18,635 nt of DNA, taken from assembly GCA_002423155.1 (NCBI GenBank), contig DIUV01000004.1, positions 13,701 through 32,335 on the forward strand, given 5' to 3'. Made by a program: the position numbers and the translations under genes. Source of the stretch: Alphaproteobacteria bacterium UBA6149 (GTDB lineage Bacteria > Pseudomonadota > Alphaproteobacteria > Rickettsiales > UBA998). The notes below the pieces were generated by a model. It worked only from the letters and a program-made list of their open reading frames with translations, did not search any database and was not told the origin of the DNA. Shown piece by piece: positions 1 through 6,462 of the stretch (its first letter is position 1; each line of letters starts with the position of its first letter).

Positions 1-41
1 GGGATCTCGGGACACAAAAAAGACCAAATTTGTAGCCCTAG

Positions 42-80
42 ATCCCCGCCCCTCTATTTCAAACAAGGTTGGGCGGGGAT
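42..80. repeat. GC-rich inverted repeat upstream of dnaJ
   Basis: A perfect 10-bp stem (ATCCCCGCCC at 42-51, GGGCGGGGAT at 71-80) encloses a 19-nt loop. The right arm continues as GGCGGGGATGACGA, and the reverse complement of that string occurs near 18329-18342, so both look like parts of one dispersed 'GTCATCCCCGC' palindrome family. No T-run follows the stem, so it is a poor intrinsic terminator on this strand, although it could protect the 3' end of an upstream transcript (dnaK would be the usual neighbour, but it lies outside the window). Confidence 0.6.
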
Positions 81-105
81 GACGATGGTTATTTAGGTAT
101 TAATT

Positions 106-114
106 TGTGATAAT
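106..114 (+). promoter_or_regulatory. Possible extended -10 promoter for dnaJ
   Basis: TGTGATAAT at 106-114 fits an extended -10 (TGn followed by GATAAT, five of six to consensus). The -35 position (86-91, TGGTTA) matches only three of six. It would start transcription near 121, leaving a leader of about 50 nt rich in A and C. No heat-shock-type CTTGAA/CCCCAT pair was seen here, so dnaJ may depend mainly on read-through from an upstream gene. Confidence 0.3.
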
Positions 115-173
115 TAACAAATAGAACAAATATTAACAAAACAAAACAACCAAAAAACCAGCACGAAGCCAAC

Positions 174-1322
174 ATGTCAAAACGCGATTATTACGAAATC
201 TTAGGGGTTAGTCGTTCTGCGAGTGCAGATGAAATGAAAAAAGCCTACCGCAAATTAGCGATGAAATACCATCCCGACCAAAACGCGGATGACAAAGAGG
301 CAGAAAAAAAATTCAAAGAACTAAACGAAGCCTACGACGTCTTAAAAGACCCCGACAAAAAAGCCGCGTATGACCGCTTCGGACATAGCGCGTTTGAAGG
401 TGGCATGGGCGGCGGCGGTGCTGGCGCAGGTGGTGGATTTGATTTTTCAGGTAGTTTCTCCGACATATTCGAAGATTTATTCAGCGAGTTTTCCAGTGGT
501 GGACGACAAAAATCCTCGCGCGGCAATAGTGTGCAACGCGGCGCTGACTTACGTTATAATTTACAAATCAGTTTAGAAGAAGCTTTCAAAGGCAAACAAC
601 GCAATATTAACATCACCACTTCAGTAGCTTGCGAAGAATGCAGTGGCAGTGGCGGCGAAAAAGGTGCCGCGCCCATCACCTGCACCACCTGCCAAGGACG
701 CGGCAAAATCCGCGCCCAACAAGGTTTCTTTACCGTAGAACGCTCTTGCCACACTTGCCAAGGCGCAGGAAAAATCATCGAAAAACCTTGCCGCAAATGC
801 GCAGGCTCAGGCACAGTGCGCAAAGACAAAACCTTATCCGTAAATATTCCCTCCGGCGTAGAAGAAGGCACCCGCATCCGCCTAAGTGGGGAAGGCGAAG
901 CTGGCATGCGCGGCGGCCCTGCGGGAGATTTATATATTTTCCTCTCAGTTAAACCGCATCCTTTCTTCAAGCGCGATGGTGCCAATATCCAATGCAACGT
1001 CCCCATTTCCATCGTAAGCGCCGCACTGGGTGGCAGCGTGGAAGTGCCAACTATTGATGGCAACAAGGTAAAAGTAACCATCCCCGAAGGCACCCAAAGC
1101 GGACATCAATTCCGCCTGCGCGGCAAAGGCATGTCCATCCTCCACTCGCAAGCGCGTGGTGATATGTATATTCACACCAACGTGGAAACCCCCGTTAATC
1201 TAACTAAAAAACAAAAAGAATTACTCCGCGAATTCGAAAAAGCAGGTGGAGCCAACACCAGCCCTGAATCTTCAGGATTTTTTGATAGAGTACGCGTGTT
1301 CTGGGAAGATTTGAAGGAGTAA
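174..1322 (+). CDS. dnaJ: Chaperone protein DnaJ (Hsp40)
   Basis: This is a cytoplasmic co-chaperone that delivers unfolded clients to DnaK and stimulates its ATPase. The 382 residues show the complete type I layout. The J domain spans about 4-70 with the HPD motif at 33-35. A Gly/Phe-rich linker spans about 72-115. Four zinc-binding CxxC motifs (Cys153/156, 170/173, 192/195, 206/209) lie in CxxCxGxG-like repeats, followed by the two beta-sandwich substrate domains (to about 350). The length is normal for the family. The start is the first ATG, in front of the canonical SKRDYYEILGV; only a weak GAAG Shine-Dalgarno precedes it. The usual partner dnaK would lie upstream, outside the window. A long palindromic element begins 6 nt after the stop codon. 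Identification is certain from the domain order. Confidence 0.98.
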   Translation: MSKRDYYEILGVSRSASADEMKKAYRKLAMKYHPDQNADDKEAEKKFKELNEAYDVLKDPDKKAAYDRFGHSAFEGGMGGGGAGAGGGFDFSGSFSDIFEDLFSEFSSGGRQKSSRGNSVQRGADLRYNLQISLEEAFKGKQRNINITTSVACEECSGSGGEKGAAPITCTTCQGRGKIRAQQGFFTVERSCHTCQGAGKIIEKPCRKCAGSGTVRKDKTLSVNIPSGVEEGTRIRLSGEGEAGMRGGPAGDLYIFLSVKPHPFFKRDGANIQCNVPISIVSAALGGSVEVPTIDGNKVKVTIPEGTQSGHQFRLRGKGMSILHSQARGDMYIHTNVETPVNLTKKQKELLREFEKAGGANTSPESSGFFDRVRVFWEDLKE

Positions 1323-1328
1323 GCCTAT

Positions 1329-1538
1329 CTAGCACAGGGCAAAATCATAAATCGTTAATTTCGTTGTTTTTACTAAATTATCCATCGTCATACCGTCGCA
1401 GGACGGTATCCATGCCTATCAACAAGCTGAAAAGCCAATGGTTTGGCATGGATGCCGCTCTACGTGCTGCATGACAATGGAGAGAATTTCAGTAAAAACA
1501 ACGAAATTAACGATTGGTGCTTTTGCCCTGCTACCTAG
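1329..1538. repeat. 210-bp long-hairpin palindromic element
   Basis: Nearly the whole segment folds on itself. The left arm (about 1329-1417) and right arm (about 1444-1538) are imperfect inverted copies, with a perfect 25-bp block at 1350-1374 and 1491-1515. Both ends read CTAG outward-in. A smaller palindrome sits inside: ATACCGTC-GCAG-GACGGTAT at about 1391-1410. No coding capacity is visible, so it resembles a miniature inverted-repeat element or a large intergenic hairpin. It lies between the dnaJ stop codon and the convergent membrane-protein gene, and its right end includes that gene's stop codon. It could act as a shared 3' stem-loop for both transcripts. The inner GTCATACCG motif recurs near 10022. 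Confidence 0.75.
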
Positions 1539-2550
1539 CAGAAGCGGCTAAACCATGCATGCTGTGTTCTGCTAAATATTTGTCCACAAAACTAATCGGT
1601 GCAGCTTGGTCAATAACAGGTGTATGTAACTCTGGTGCAGGTAACTCTGGGGTAGGCAAATCAGGCACATGCTCATAAGTCATAATGGCTTTTTGAAAAT
1701 TATCCCGATTACGCTCAGTCACGCCTGAACGTTGCCCTTCTAAAATAAATGCCAACTCGGTCGGCAAAATCCGCCCTTGGTTTAGTCCGTCTGTAAGCTG
1801 TAGGACTCCATATTCCACCCCGATTTTATTTACTACATCTCGTTGTAAAGAGGGGGAAAGATCTTCATAATTATCTCCGTAAGCGGCTTGAATTTTTTTA
1901 TCTAAATTTTTATCTGCCGCTACAAATGCACCCAAAACACGCTCTGGGGTTAATTGTCGCCCGTGCTGAATTTCTCGATCCAATGCGACAATATAACTAT
2001 GTGAGGACGGACGCATAATATCTGAAATATAATCCCAAGCAGGAACCACACTATTTAACAGAAAGTTAGCTCCACCAGCCCCCATACGAATTGCCCAATC
2101 AGGCGCCACAGATGCTACCCCCATCGACAAAGCGATTGCCAACCCTCCGAGCGTAATTGCGCCCGCAAGAATACTCACCATATCCCCCCGATGTGTGTTC
2201 TTTTCAAGATGTTCCAGCTCATCTCGTAAGGTATTATTTCCTTTTAACCCCAGCGCCTTAGAGCCATTTGCTACCGTATAAAGATTTTCTAATGTGACAT
2301 CACGTGAATCTTTACCCAAAACCGCGCCAATTTCCTGACGAAAACGGTCAAGTAGATGATTTTCATTAAATTCATGCATAGATTCGCGGTGAAAATGCGA
2401 TACTACCAATCCAATTGGCAAAGTAAAGAACGGTGCCCACGCTCCGCCCACCAGCGTAACTGCCGCAGTAGTAATAACCGCAGACATCAGCCACCCTCCG
2501 ATACCCTGCTCGGACTTCTTTTTCAGGTACTCATGAAATTCATTACTCAT
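1531..2550 (-). CDS. Unrecognised membrane protein, 339 aa
   Basis: I do not recognise a family. I chose the ATG at 2550 because GAAAGAG lies just upstream and the first residues MSNEFHEYLKKKSEQ look natural; a longer frame to 2607 would add 19 unlikely residues. One hydrophobic, Gly/Ala-rich stretch lies at about 20-50. A second block at about 123-172 can hold one or two membrane helices. The region between (about 52-120) is charged and looks soluble. The C-terminal half (about 180-290) is hydrophilic and probably helical. A proline-rich linker follows (about 295-318, repeated P-E-L-P/T pattern), then a short tail. There is no cleavable signal peptide. The last codons and the stop lie inside the palindromic element at 1329-1538, so the C-terminus may have been altered by that element. 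The gene is monocistronic as far as can be seen. Confidence 0.75.
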   Translation of the reverse strand: MSNEFHEYLKKKSEQGIGGWLMSAVITTAAVTLVGGAWAPFFTLPIGLVVSHFHRESMHEFNENHLLDRFRQEIGAVLGKDSRDVTLENLYTVANGSKALGLKGNNTLRDELEHLEKNTHRGDMVSILAGAITLGGLAIALSMGVASVAPDWAIRMGAGGANFLLNSVVPAWDYISDIMRPSSHSYIVALDREIQHGRQLTPERVLGAFVAADKNLDKKIQAAYGDNYEDLSPSLQRDVVNKIGVEYGVLQLTDGLNQGRILPTELAFILEGQRSGVTERNRDNFQKAIMTYEHVPDLPTPELPAPELHTPVIDQAAPISFVDKYLAEHSMHGLAASAR

Positions 2551-2572
2551 AATATACACTCTTTCATGATAT

Positions 2573-2578
2573 ATTATA
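2573..2578 (-). promoter_or_regulatory. Consensus -10 box for the 339-aa membrane protein
   Basis: Read on the minus strand this is a perfect TATAAT, 22 nt upstream of the chosen ATG at 2550. A recognisable -35 is lacking at 17 bp; a TTGTCA occurs but 23 bp away. The short leader it implies supports the start at 2550, because the longer frame to 2607 would begin upstream of the transcript. Confidence 0.4.
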
Positions 2579-2662
2579 GGCGAGTAAAATGATTTTTTGT
2601 GTGACAATTTAATGAAATTTTAGGATATACACAAAATATAGTGATTCCCAATAAGGAAAAAA

Positions 2663-2935
2663 TTAACTACCAGCTTTAACTAAAAATGTTCCTATAGCTT
2701 TAGCATTTATAATCAATGTAAAAACCATTCCCACAATAGTAACAACCATTGCAGCAAAAATCCCTCCTATCTTAATAAGCAGGTTATTTTGAAAAACTCT
2801 AAATTTTTCATCCATTTCTTTTCGGGTTACAAACTCCTTGGAAGTTAGGGAGAAAAAAGAAACCATTTCCTCCGCCTGAGCTTGAGAAAATTTTCCATCT
2901 CGCAGTTTACGTATTTGGTTAATAGTATCATTCAT
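2663..2935 (-). CDS. Small DUF1640-like protein with C-terminal membrane helix
   Basis: The 90 residues begin with a charged helical part. The segment at about 8-25 (RKLRDGKFSQAQAEEMV) and the following VTRKEMDEKF...IKIGG run resemble the small alphaproteobacterial DUF1640-type proteins, which carry a predicted coiled coil and one C-terminal transmembrane segment. The hydrophobic stretch is at about 55-80 (IGGIFAAMVVTIVGMVFTLII). It probably sits in the inner membrane with its N-terminus in the cytoplasm. The function of the family is not settled. The ATG overlaps the stop codon of the upstream small gene (ATGA), which points to translational coupling and joint action. The family assignment rests on pattern resemblance only. 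Confidence 0.7.
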   Translation of the reverse strand: MNDTINQIRKLRDGKFSQAQAEEMVSFFSLTSKEFVTRKEMDEKFRVFQNNLLIKIGGIFAAMVVTIVGMVFTLIINAKAIGTFLVKAGS

Positions 2936-3168
2936 CTTTTAACGCCGTATTTGCGAGCAAAAGCACCAATATCAGCTAAAGCAAGCAACACATCTTGAGC
3001 CATTTCTTCACTAGCACCGTCACGTTCTAAACGCAGCAACCAATAATTTTTGTCAAAAGAACTAGGCGACGCAAGAAAAGCATCATTAACTGCCGCAATA
3101 GTTTCAGCCAAAGATTGCTTAATCCCAGCTGAAATCATCCCTTTTATTCTTTCATTATTCTTTTCCAT
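2932..3168 (-). CDS. Small hypothetical protein, 78 aa
   Basis: No family is recognised. The start is taken at the ATG at 3168 because GGTGGA lies 5 nt upstream; a TTG at 3180 would place the Shine-Dalgarno inside the gene. The product is soluble, helical and charged, without signal peptide or membrane segment. It contains an aromatic patch (FDKNYWLLRLERDG, about 42-55) and a basic tail. It is the first gene of a two-gene unit with the DUF1640-like membrane protein, joined by a 4-base ATGA overlap. A good sigma-70 promoter precedes it. The strict coupling suggests that both proteins belong to one complex, which is inference. Confidence 0.7.
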   Translation of the reverse strand: MEKNNERIKGMISAGIKQSLAETIAAVNDAFLASPSSFDKNYWLLRLERDGASEEMAQDVLLALADIGAFARKYGVKR

Positions 3169-3214
3169 AATATCCACCAATCAATCAGATCATAACGCTA
3201 AAATTAACATGCAT

Positions 3215-3243
3215 ATTCTATATTGTCTGTATAATTTTTTCAA
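3215..3243 (-). promoter_or_regulatory. Sigma-70-like promoter for the two small genes
   Basis: On the minus strand TTGAAA (3243-3238) and TAGAAT (3220-3215) are separated by exactly 17 bp; each box matches five of six consensus bases. Transcription would begin near 3208, about 40 nt before the ATG at 3168. This supports the two small genes as a real transcription unit. Confidence 0.6.
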
Positions 3244-3291
3244 CATTCAAGAGTTGTTTGTTAAGAGTTGCTTCTTTTTTGCTCATATTTT

Positions 3292-3320
3292 TTGACAAAA
3301 CAATTTTCAACTGCTAGATA
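3292..3320 (+). promoter_or_regulatory. Sigma-70-like promoter for the MepK-like gene
   Basis: A perfect -35 TTGACA (3292-3297) is followed, after 17 bp, by TAGATA (3315-3320), which is preceded by TGC, an extended -10 arrangement. The -10 itself matches only three of six. Transcription would start near 3327, giving a leader of about 24 nt to the ATG at 3351. It lies back to back with the minus-strand promoter at 3215-3243. Confidence 0.5.
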
Positions 3321-3350
3321 GGTACTTGATTAAATAATGAAGTGGACATC

Positions 3351-3935
3351 ATGGTCGCAGACATTTCGCGTCGCAAAATATTACATTCAGGGTTAGTTCT
3401 GGCAGGTTCTGCCTTGCTGACTCCCTTAGTTGGCAATGCCGCTTTAGCATCTTTTGCTCCGCCAAGATTGGCTACTAACAAACTAGAATCTGAACGAATT
3501 TTATCCTTCAACAATACTCATACGGGTGAAAAATGCCGCGTTGCTTATTGGGAAAAGGGTAAATATATTCATGGAGCTATGCGTGAGATAGACCGCGTAT
3601 TGCGTGACCACCGAACAGGTGAAGCACGGGCGATGGATCCTGCTTTGTTCGATTTACTGCACAAATTACAATTACGCTTAGAATCAAAAGCGCCTTTTCA
3701 AGTAATTTCTGGCTATCGCTCGCCAAAGAGTAACGCCAAGATGCACGAAAATTCATCAGGGGTTGCAAAGAAAAGCCTGCACATGCAAGGCAAAGCGATT
3801 GATATTCGTTTAGCAGATAAATCTATAAACAATATCCGTAATGCCGCTTTATCACTTAAAAAAGGCGGTGTGGGTTTTTATCCTGAGTCACAATTTGTGC
3901 ATATAGACACAGGCAAAGTTCGTCATTGGGGATAG
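3351..3935 (+). CDS. MepK/YcbK-like (DUF882) murein endopeptidase, Tat-exported
   Basis: The product belongs to the DUF882/YcbK branch of the M15-like zinc peptidases. The E. coli member MepK cleaves 3-3 (mDAP-mDAP) crosslinks in peptidoglycan. I chose the ATG at 3351 (194 aa); a GTG at 3342 is in frame. Residues 6-12 (SRRKILH) followed by a hydrophobic stretch to about 33 (GNAALA) form a twin-arginine signal peptide, so the enzyme should be exported folded to the periplasm. The catalytic region shows GYRS (121-124), the SxHxxGxAxD motif (His144, Asp151) and the final VHID element (His184), the expected zinc ligands and active-site positions. The next gene, convergent and only 7 nt away, encodes an L,D-transpeptidase that would make the bonds this enzyme cuts. 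Confidence 0.88.
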   Translation: MVADISRRKILHSGLVLAGSALLTPLVGNAALASFAPPRLATNKLESERILSFNNTHTGEKCRVAYWEKGKYIHGAMREIDRVLRDHRTGEARAMDPALFDLLHKLQLRLESKAPFQVISGYRSPKSNAKMHENSSGVAKKSLHMQGKAIDIRLADKSINNIRNAALSLKKGGVGFYPESQFVHIDTGKVRHWG

Positions 3936-3942
3936 TTCTTAC

Positions 3943-5070
3943 CTAATCCAATCCATAAATATCAGGCTGGAAATAGATTTTTCCGTCATCTCCTACAAAA
4001 CTTGTCCAATAAACTAAATCTACTTTTACTGGGTTAATACGAATGCTTCTGGTAACCGAAGATTGGAAAGATTTTTGAATCTTATCATCTTGCCAACCTT
4101 CGCCTTTTAGTAAGAAATTCGCTAGTTTCTCGGGCTGTTCCAAACGAATACAGCCATGACTTAAGCTACGAAAATTCTCCGCAAATAATTTTGGTCGGGC
4201 GGTATCATGTAAATAAATAGAATCAGAATCAGGAATATTAAACTTAAATTTTCCTAAGGCGTTACCCTTGCCTGCTGGTTGTTTTATCATATAATTTTCA
4301 TTCAAATCTGCATTTGCCAAATCTACTCTTTCTCCATCAAAATCATATAATTGATAGCCTGATTTTATTAGATAATTTGGATCTTTGCGAGCTTTGGGTA
4401 AAATTTCTTTACTGGCAATCCGCGCAGGTACACTCCAAGTGGGATTTATTACCACCACATCCACTACTTTACTAAATAAAGGTGTGTGATTAGTCGGATT
4501 ACCGACAATTACCTTCATACCAAACACATCTTTTCCCTGTTCACGCACTTTCAGATAATAACCCGCGACATTGACCAGAATATAACGCTCACTATCATTA
4601 CGGGTTTTAAAAAAATCTTGAATCCGTTTTAAATTTTGTTCAATTTGCGTGATGCGCACTTCCACTGGAATGGCTAATGCCTGTTGAGTTTTATTACTAA
4701 TAACCCCATCTTCTTTCAAACCATGCCGACGCTGAAAAGATAAAACCGCGAGCTTCAAATCCTCATCATATTTTTCTGATAGCTTATCTTCTTTGCTAAA
4801 ATCGCCCATTTTTGCTAATTCTTCACGCAAAATAGGTACTCTTTTATCCACATCGCCTAAACGCAAAGCCGCCCCAGCTGGAAATATTTTCCACCCCCCA
4901 TCGGACTGAATCTGCTTATATTCCGCTAGTTTTTTGTCTAAAGCATCATATACAGAATTAGTTTTGTGACTCAGCTGCGCACTAACATCAGCAGATAGTT
5001 TTCCTCCATCCGCTGGCTGCACACAACCTGCCATTAACATCAATAGAATAGTTATTTTTCCAATACGCAT
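3943..5070 (-). CDS. L,D-transpeptidase, YcbB-like lipoprotein
   Basis: This enzyme should form 3-3 crosslinks between meso-diaminopimelate residues of neighbouring stem peptides in the periplasm. The 375-residue protein starts with a signal peptide ending in a lipobox, LMAGC with Cys16, so it is probably a lipoprotein. A peptidoglycan-binding repeat lies at about 72-135 (SFQRRHGLKEDG). The YkuD catalytic domain lies at about 160-325, with a histidine in the LHDT motif and SHGCIR at 304-309, where Cys307 is the nucleophile. Composition and order match the YcbB/LdtD group, but the chain is shorter than E. coli YcbB (about 615 aa). An AAGGT Shine-Dalgarno precedes the ATG. The gene converges on the MepK-like gene with a 7-nt gap and no visible terminator. 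A MITE-like element starts 20 nt upstream of the start codon. Confidence 0.9.
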   Translation of the reverse strand: MRIGKITILLMLMAGCVQPADGGKLSADVSAQLSHKTNSVYDALDKKLAEYKQIQSDGGWKIFPAGAALRLGDVDKRVPILREELAKMGDFSKEDKLSEKYDEDLKLAVLSFQRRHGLKEDGVISNKTQQALAIPVEVRITQIEQNLKRIQDFFKTRNDSERYILVNVAGYYLKVREQGKDVFGMKVIVGNPTNHTPLFSKVVDVVVINPTWSVPARIASKEILPKARKDPNYLIKSGYQLYDFDGERVDLANADLNENYMIKQPAGKGNALGKFKFNIPDSDSIYLHDTARPKLFAENFRSLSHGCIRLEQPEKLANFLLKGEGWQDDKIQKSFQSSVTRSIRINPVKVDLVYWTSFVGDDGKIYFQPDIYGLD

Positions 5071-5090
5071 GTTTTTTTACCTTAGTTATT

Positions 5091-5232
5091 AGACCTCTTC
5101 ATAAACTAAATATGTTGGACGTCTGCGCCGTTTTTTCTTCTTCATAATCCTCAACGAAGCCGCTACGCTGCGGTTATTCATAGATAAGAAACGACTCAGC
5201 CGCCTCAACATATTTAGTTTATGAAGAGGTCT
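5091..5232. repeat. MITE-like element A with 27-bp perfect terminal inverted repeats
   Basis: Perfect 27-bp inverted repeats lie at 5091-5117 and 5206-5232; the outer ends read AGACCTCTTC...GAAGAGGTCT. The 142-bp element is flanked by ATT on both sides, consistent with a 3-bp target duplication. It contains no transposase. Short length, perfect ends and a possible duplication fit a non-autonomous transposable element, perhaps mobilised by an IS5-like transposase elsewhere; the family is a guess. Its core (about 5146-5177), read on the minus strand, contains AACCGCAGCGTAGC and GAGGATT, which also occur in element B at 5366-5508. It lies 20 nt upstream of the L,D-transpeptidase start codon. Confidence 0.75.
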
Positions 5233-5365
5233 ATTGTTATTTGTATAATAATCCAAACAATTAAATAATAAGTAAATTAAGTAAGAAAATTGTTTTAACA
5301 TAAAGATTTTCTTGCCGCAAAAATTTGACTTATCAGAAAAAATCCTGTAAAGCCTCGTTCTCAAA
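5233..5365. other. AT-rich spacer between the two palindromic elements
   Basis: This 133-bp stretch is the only non-repeat DNA in the 465-bp gap between the L,D-transpeptidase and pstC, so promoters for both divergent genes should lie here. For pstC I see TTGACT at about 5322-5327 and, 17 bp on, TAAAGC, which is weak. I see no clear pair of CTGTCAT-like Pho-box repeats and no open frame with a credible start. Both transcripts would carry a long hairpin from the flanking element in their leaders. Confidence 0.4.
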
Positions 5366-5508
5366 GTGAACCTCTAAAAATTCATTATGGTGAGCGAAAT
5401 GAGCAGCAATGAAGTGGCGCAACCGCAGCGTAGCAGAGCTACGTGAGGATTGCGACGAAGCTTCATTGCAAGCAAGTTCGCCACCAGAATGGATTTTTAG
5501 AGGTTCAC
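5366..5508. repeat. MITE-like element B with imperfect ~30-bp inverted repeats
   Basis: The ends are GTGAACCTCTAAAAAT at 5366-5381 and its complement ending at 5508. The inverted match continues imperfectly through CATT(A/C)TGGTG for about 30 bp. Inside, GCAACCGCAGCGTAGC and GCTACGTGAGGATTGC form an inner partial hairpin. The outer ends differ entirely from element A, but the inner AACCGCAGCGTAGC/GAGGATT core is shared. AAAGTGAACC occurs on both sides (5363-5372 and 5511-5520), overlapping the element's own end. The second copy also makes a 7-bp hairpin with the terminal GGTTCAC. The element ends 27 nt upstream of the pstC start codon. Confidence 0.7.
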
Positions 5509-5535
5509 TAAAAGTGAACCAAAGCCTAAGATGAG

Positions 5536-6462
5536 ATGGCACAAAAACCGAATATCCTCCTAGAAAAAGCTGGAGTTGCGTTTTTTTTCACCTGCGCGTT
5601 AATTTCCGTAGCGGTTACTGCGGCGATTGTGCTTTCCGTGGCGGTGGAGGCATATCTTTTTTTCCAAAAAGTGAATTTATTTGATTTCATCTTTGGAACT
5701 AAATGGAGCCCACAAATTGCCATGCGTGCCGACCAAGCAGGTAGCAGCGGAGCATTTGGTGCAGCTCCTTTATTTCTTGGTACTTTATTAATCACCCTCA
5801 TTGCCATGCTGGTTGCAGTTCCTGTGGGATTATTTTCGGCTATTTATATGTCGGAATATGCCCATAAAAATTTACGCTCATGGGCAAAACCAATTTTAGA
5901 ATTATTAGCCGGAATTCCCACTGTGGTTTATGGTTATTTTGCGGTAGTCAGTATATCACCTTTTTTACGCAAAAGCGGCGAAATATTTGGTTTGAACGTT
6001 GCCGCAGAAAGTGCCTTAGCGGCGGGATTAGTCATGGGCATTATGATTATCCCCTTCATTTCCTCCCTCGCGGACGATATTTTAAACGCGGTTCCTCGGA
6101 GTTTGCGGGATGCATCTTACGGACTCGGCGCTACCCAGTCCGAAACTATAAAACAAGTAGTATTACCAGCTGCCATGCCCGGTATTATGGGGGCAATAAT
6201 GCTGGGCATTTCCCGCGCAATTGGCGAAACGATGATTGTGGTAATGGCGGCGGGAATGTCAGCTAATTGGACGGCCAATCCGCTGGAAGCGGTGACCACC
6301 GTAACCGTACAAATAGTATCCTTATTAGTAGGTGACCAAGAGTTTGACAGTCCTAAAACCTTAGCAGCCTTCGCTTTGGGACTCACCTTATTCGTGGCAA
6401 CTTTATGCTTAAACATCATTGCCTTGCGCATAGTAAAAAAATATCGGGAAAAATATGAGTAA
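5536..6462 (+). CDS. pstC: Phosphate ABC transporter permease PstC
   Basis: This is an inner-membrane permease that forms the phosphate channel together with PstA. The 308 residues carry about six hydrophobic helices. The ABC-permease EAA-type loop is at about 195-235 (LRDASYGLGATQSETIKQVVLP and GISRAIGET, which is diagnostic of PstC/PstA). The frame is closed upstream by TAA at 5527-5529, so this ATG, or one very near, is the true start. Many alphaproteobacterial PstC proteins carry a further N-terminal extension of roughly 150 residues; this one begins where that extension would end and is close to the E. coli length (319 aa). MITE-like element B lies directly upstream, so loss of an ancestral 5' part is possible but not shown. 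The gene overlaps pstA by 8 bp. Confidence 0.94.
   Translation: MAQKPNILLEKAGVAFFFTCALISVAVTAAIVLSVAVEAYLFFQKVNLFDFIFGTKWSPQIAMRADQAGSSGAFGAAPLFLGTLLITLIAMLVAVPVGLFSAIYMSEYAHKNLRSWAKPILELLAGIPTVVYGYFAVVSISPFLRKSGEIFGLNVAAESALAAGLVMGIMIIPFISSLADDILNAVPRSLRDASYGLGATQSETIKQVVLPAAMPGIMGAIMLGISRAIGETMIVVMAAGMSANWTANPLEAVTTVTVQIVSLLVGDQEFDSPKTLAAFALGLTLFVATLCLNIIALRIVKKYREKYE

Noticed and set aside
554..1093. 179-codon open frame antisense to dnaJ
   Set aside because: It is fully inside the dnaJ gene, with no start signal and no recognisable domain.
2551..2607. Extension of the 339-aa membrane protein to a start at 2607
   Set aside because: The extension crosses the TATAAT at 2573-2578 and has no Shine-Dalgarno, while the ATG at 2550 has GAAAGAG at a suitable distance.
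5089..5364. 91-codon open frame on the minus strand, rich in Lys/Arg
   Set aside because: Its C-terminal part is simply the MITE-like element A translated and the rest is the AT-rich spacer. It lacks a Shine-Dalgarno and any family resemblance.
5333..5542. 69-codon minus-strand open frame upstream of pstC
   Set aside because: It lies almost entirely within palindromic element B and overlaps the pstC start; palindromes often leave such frames open by chance.
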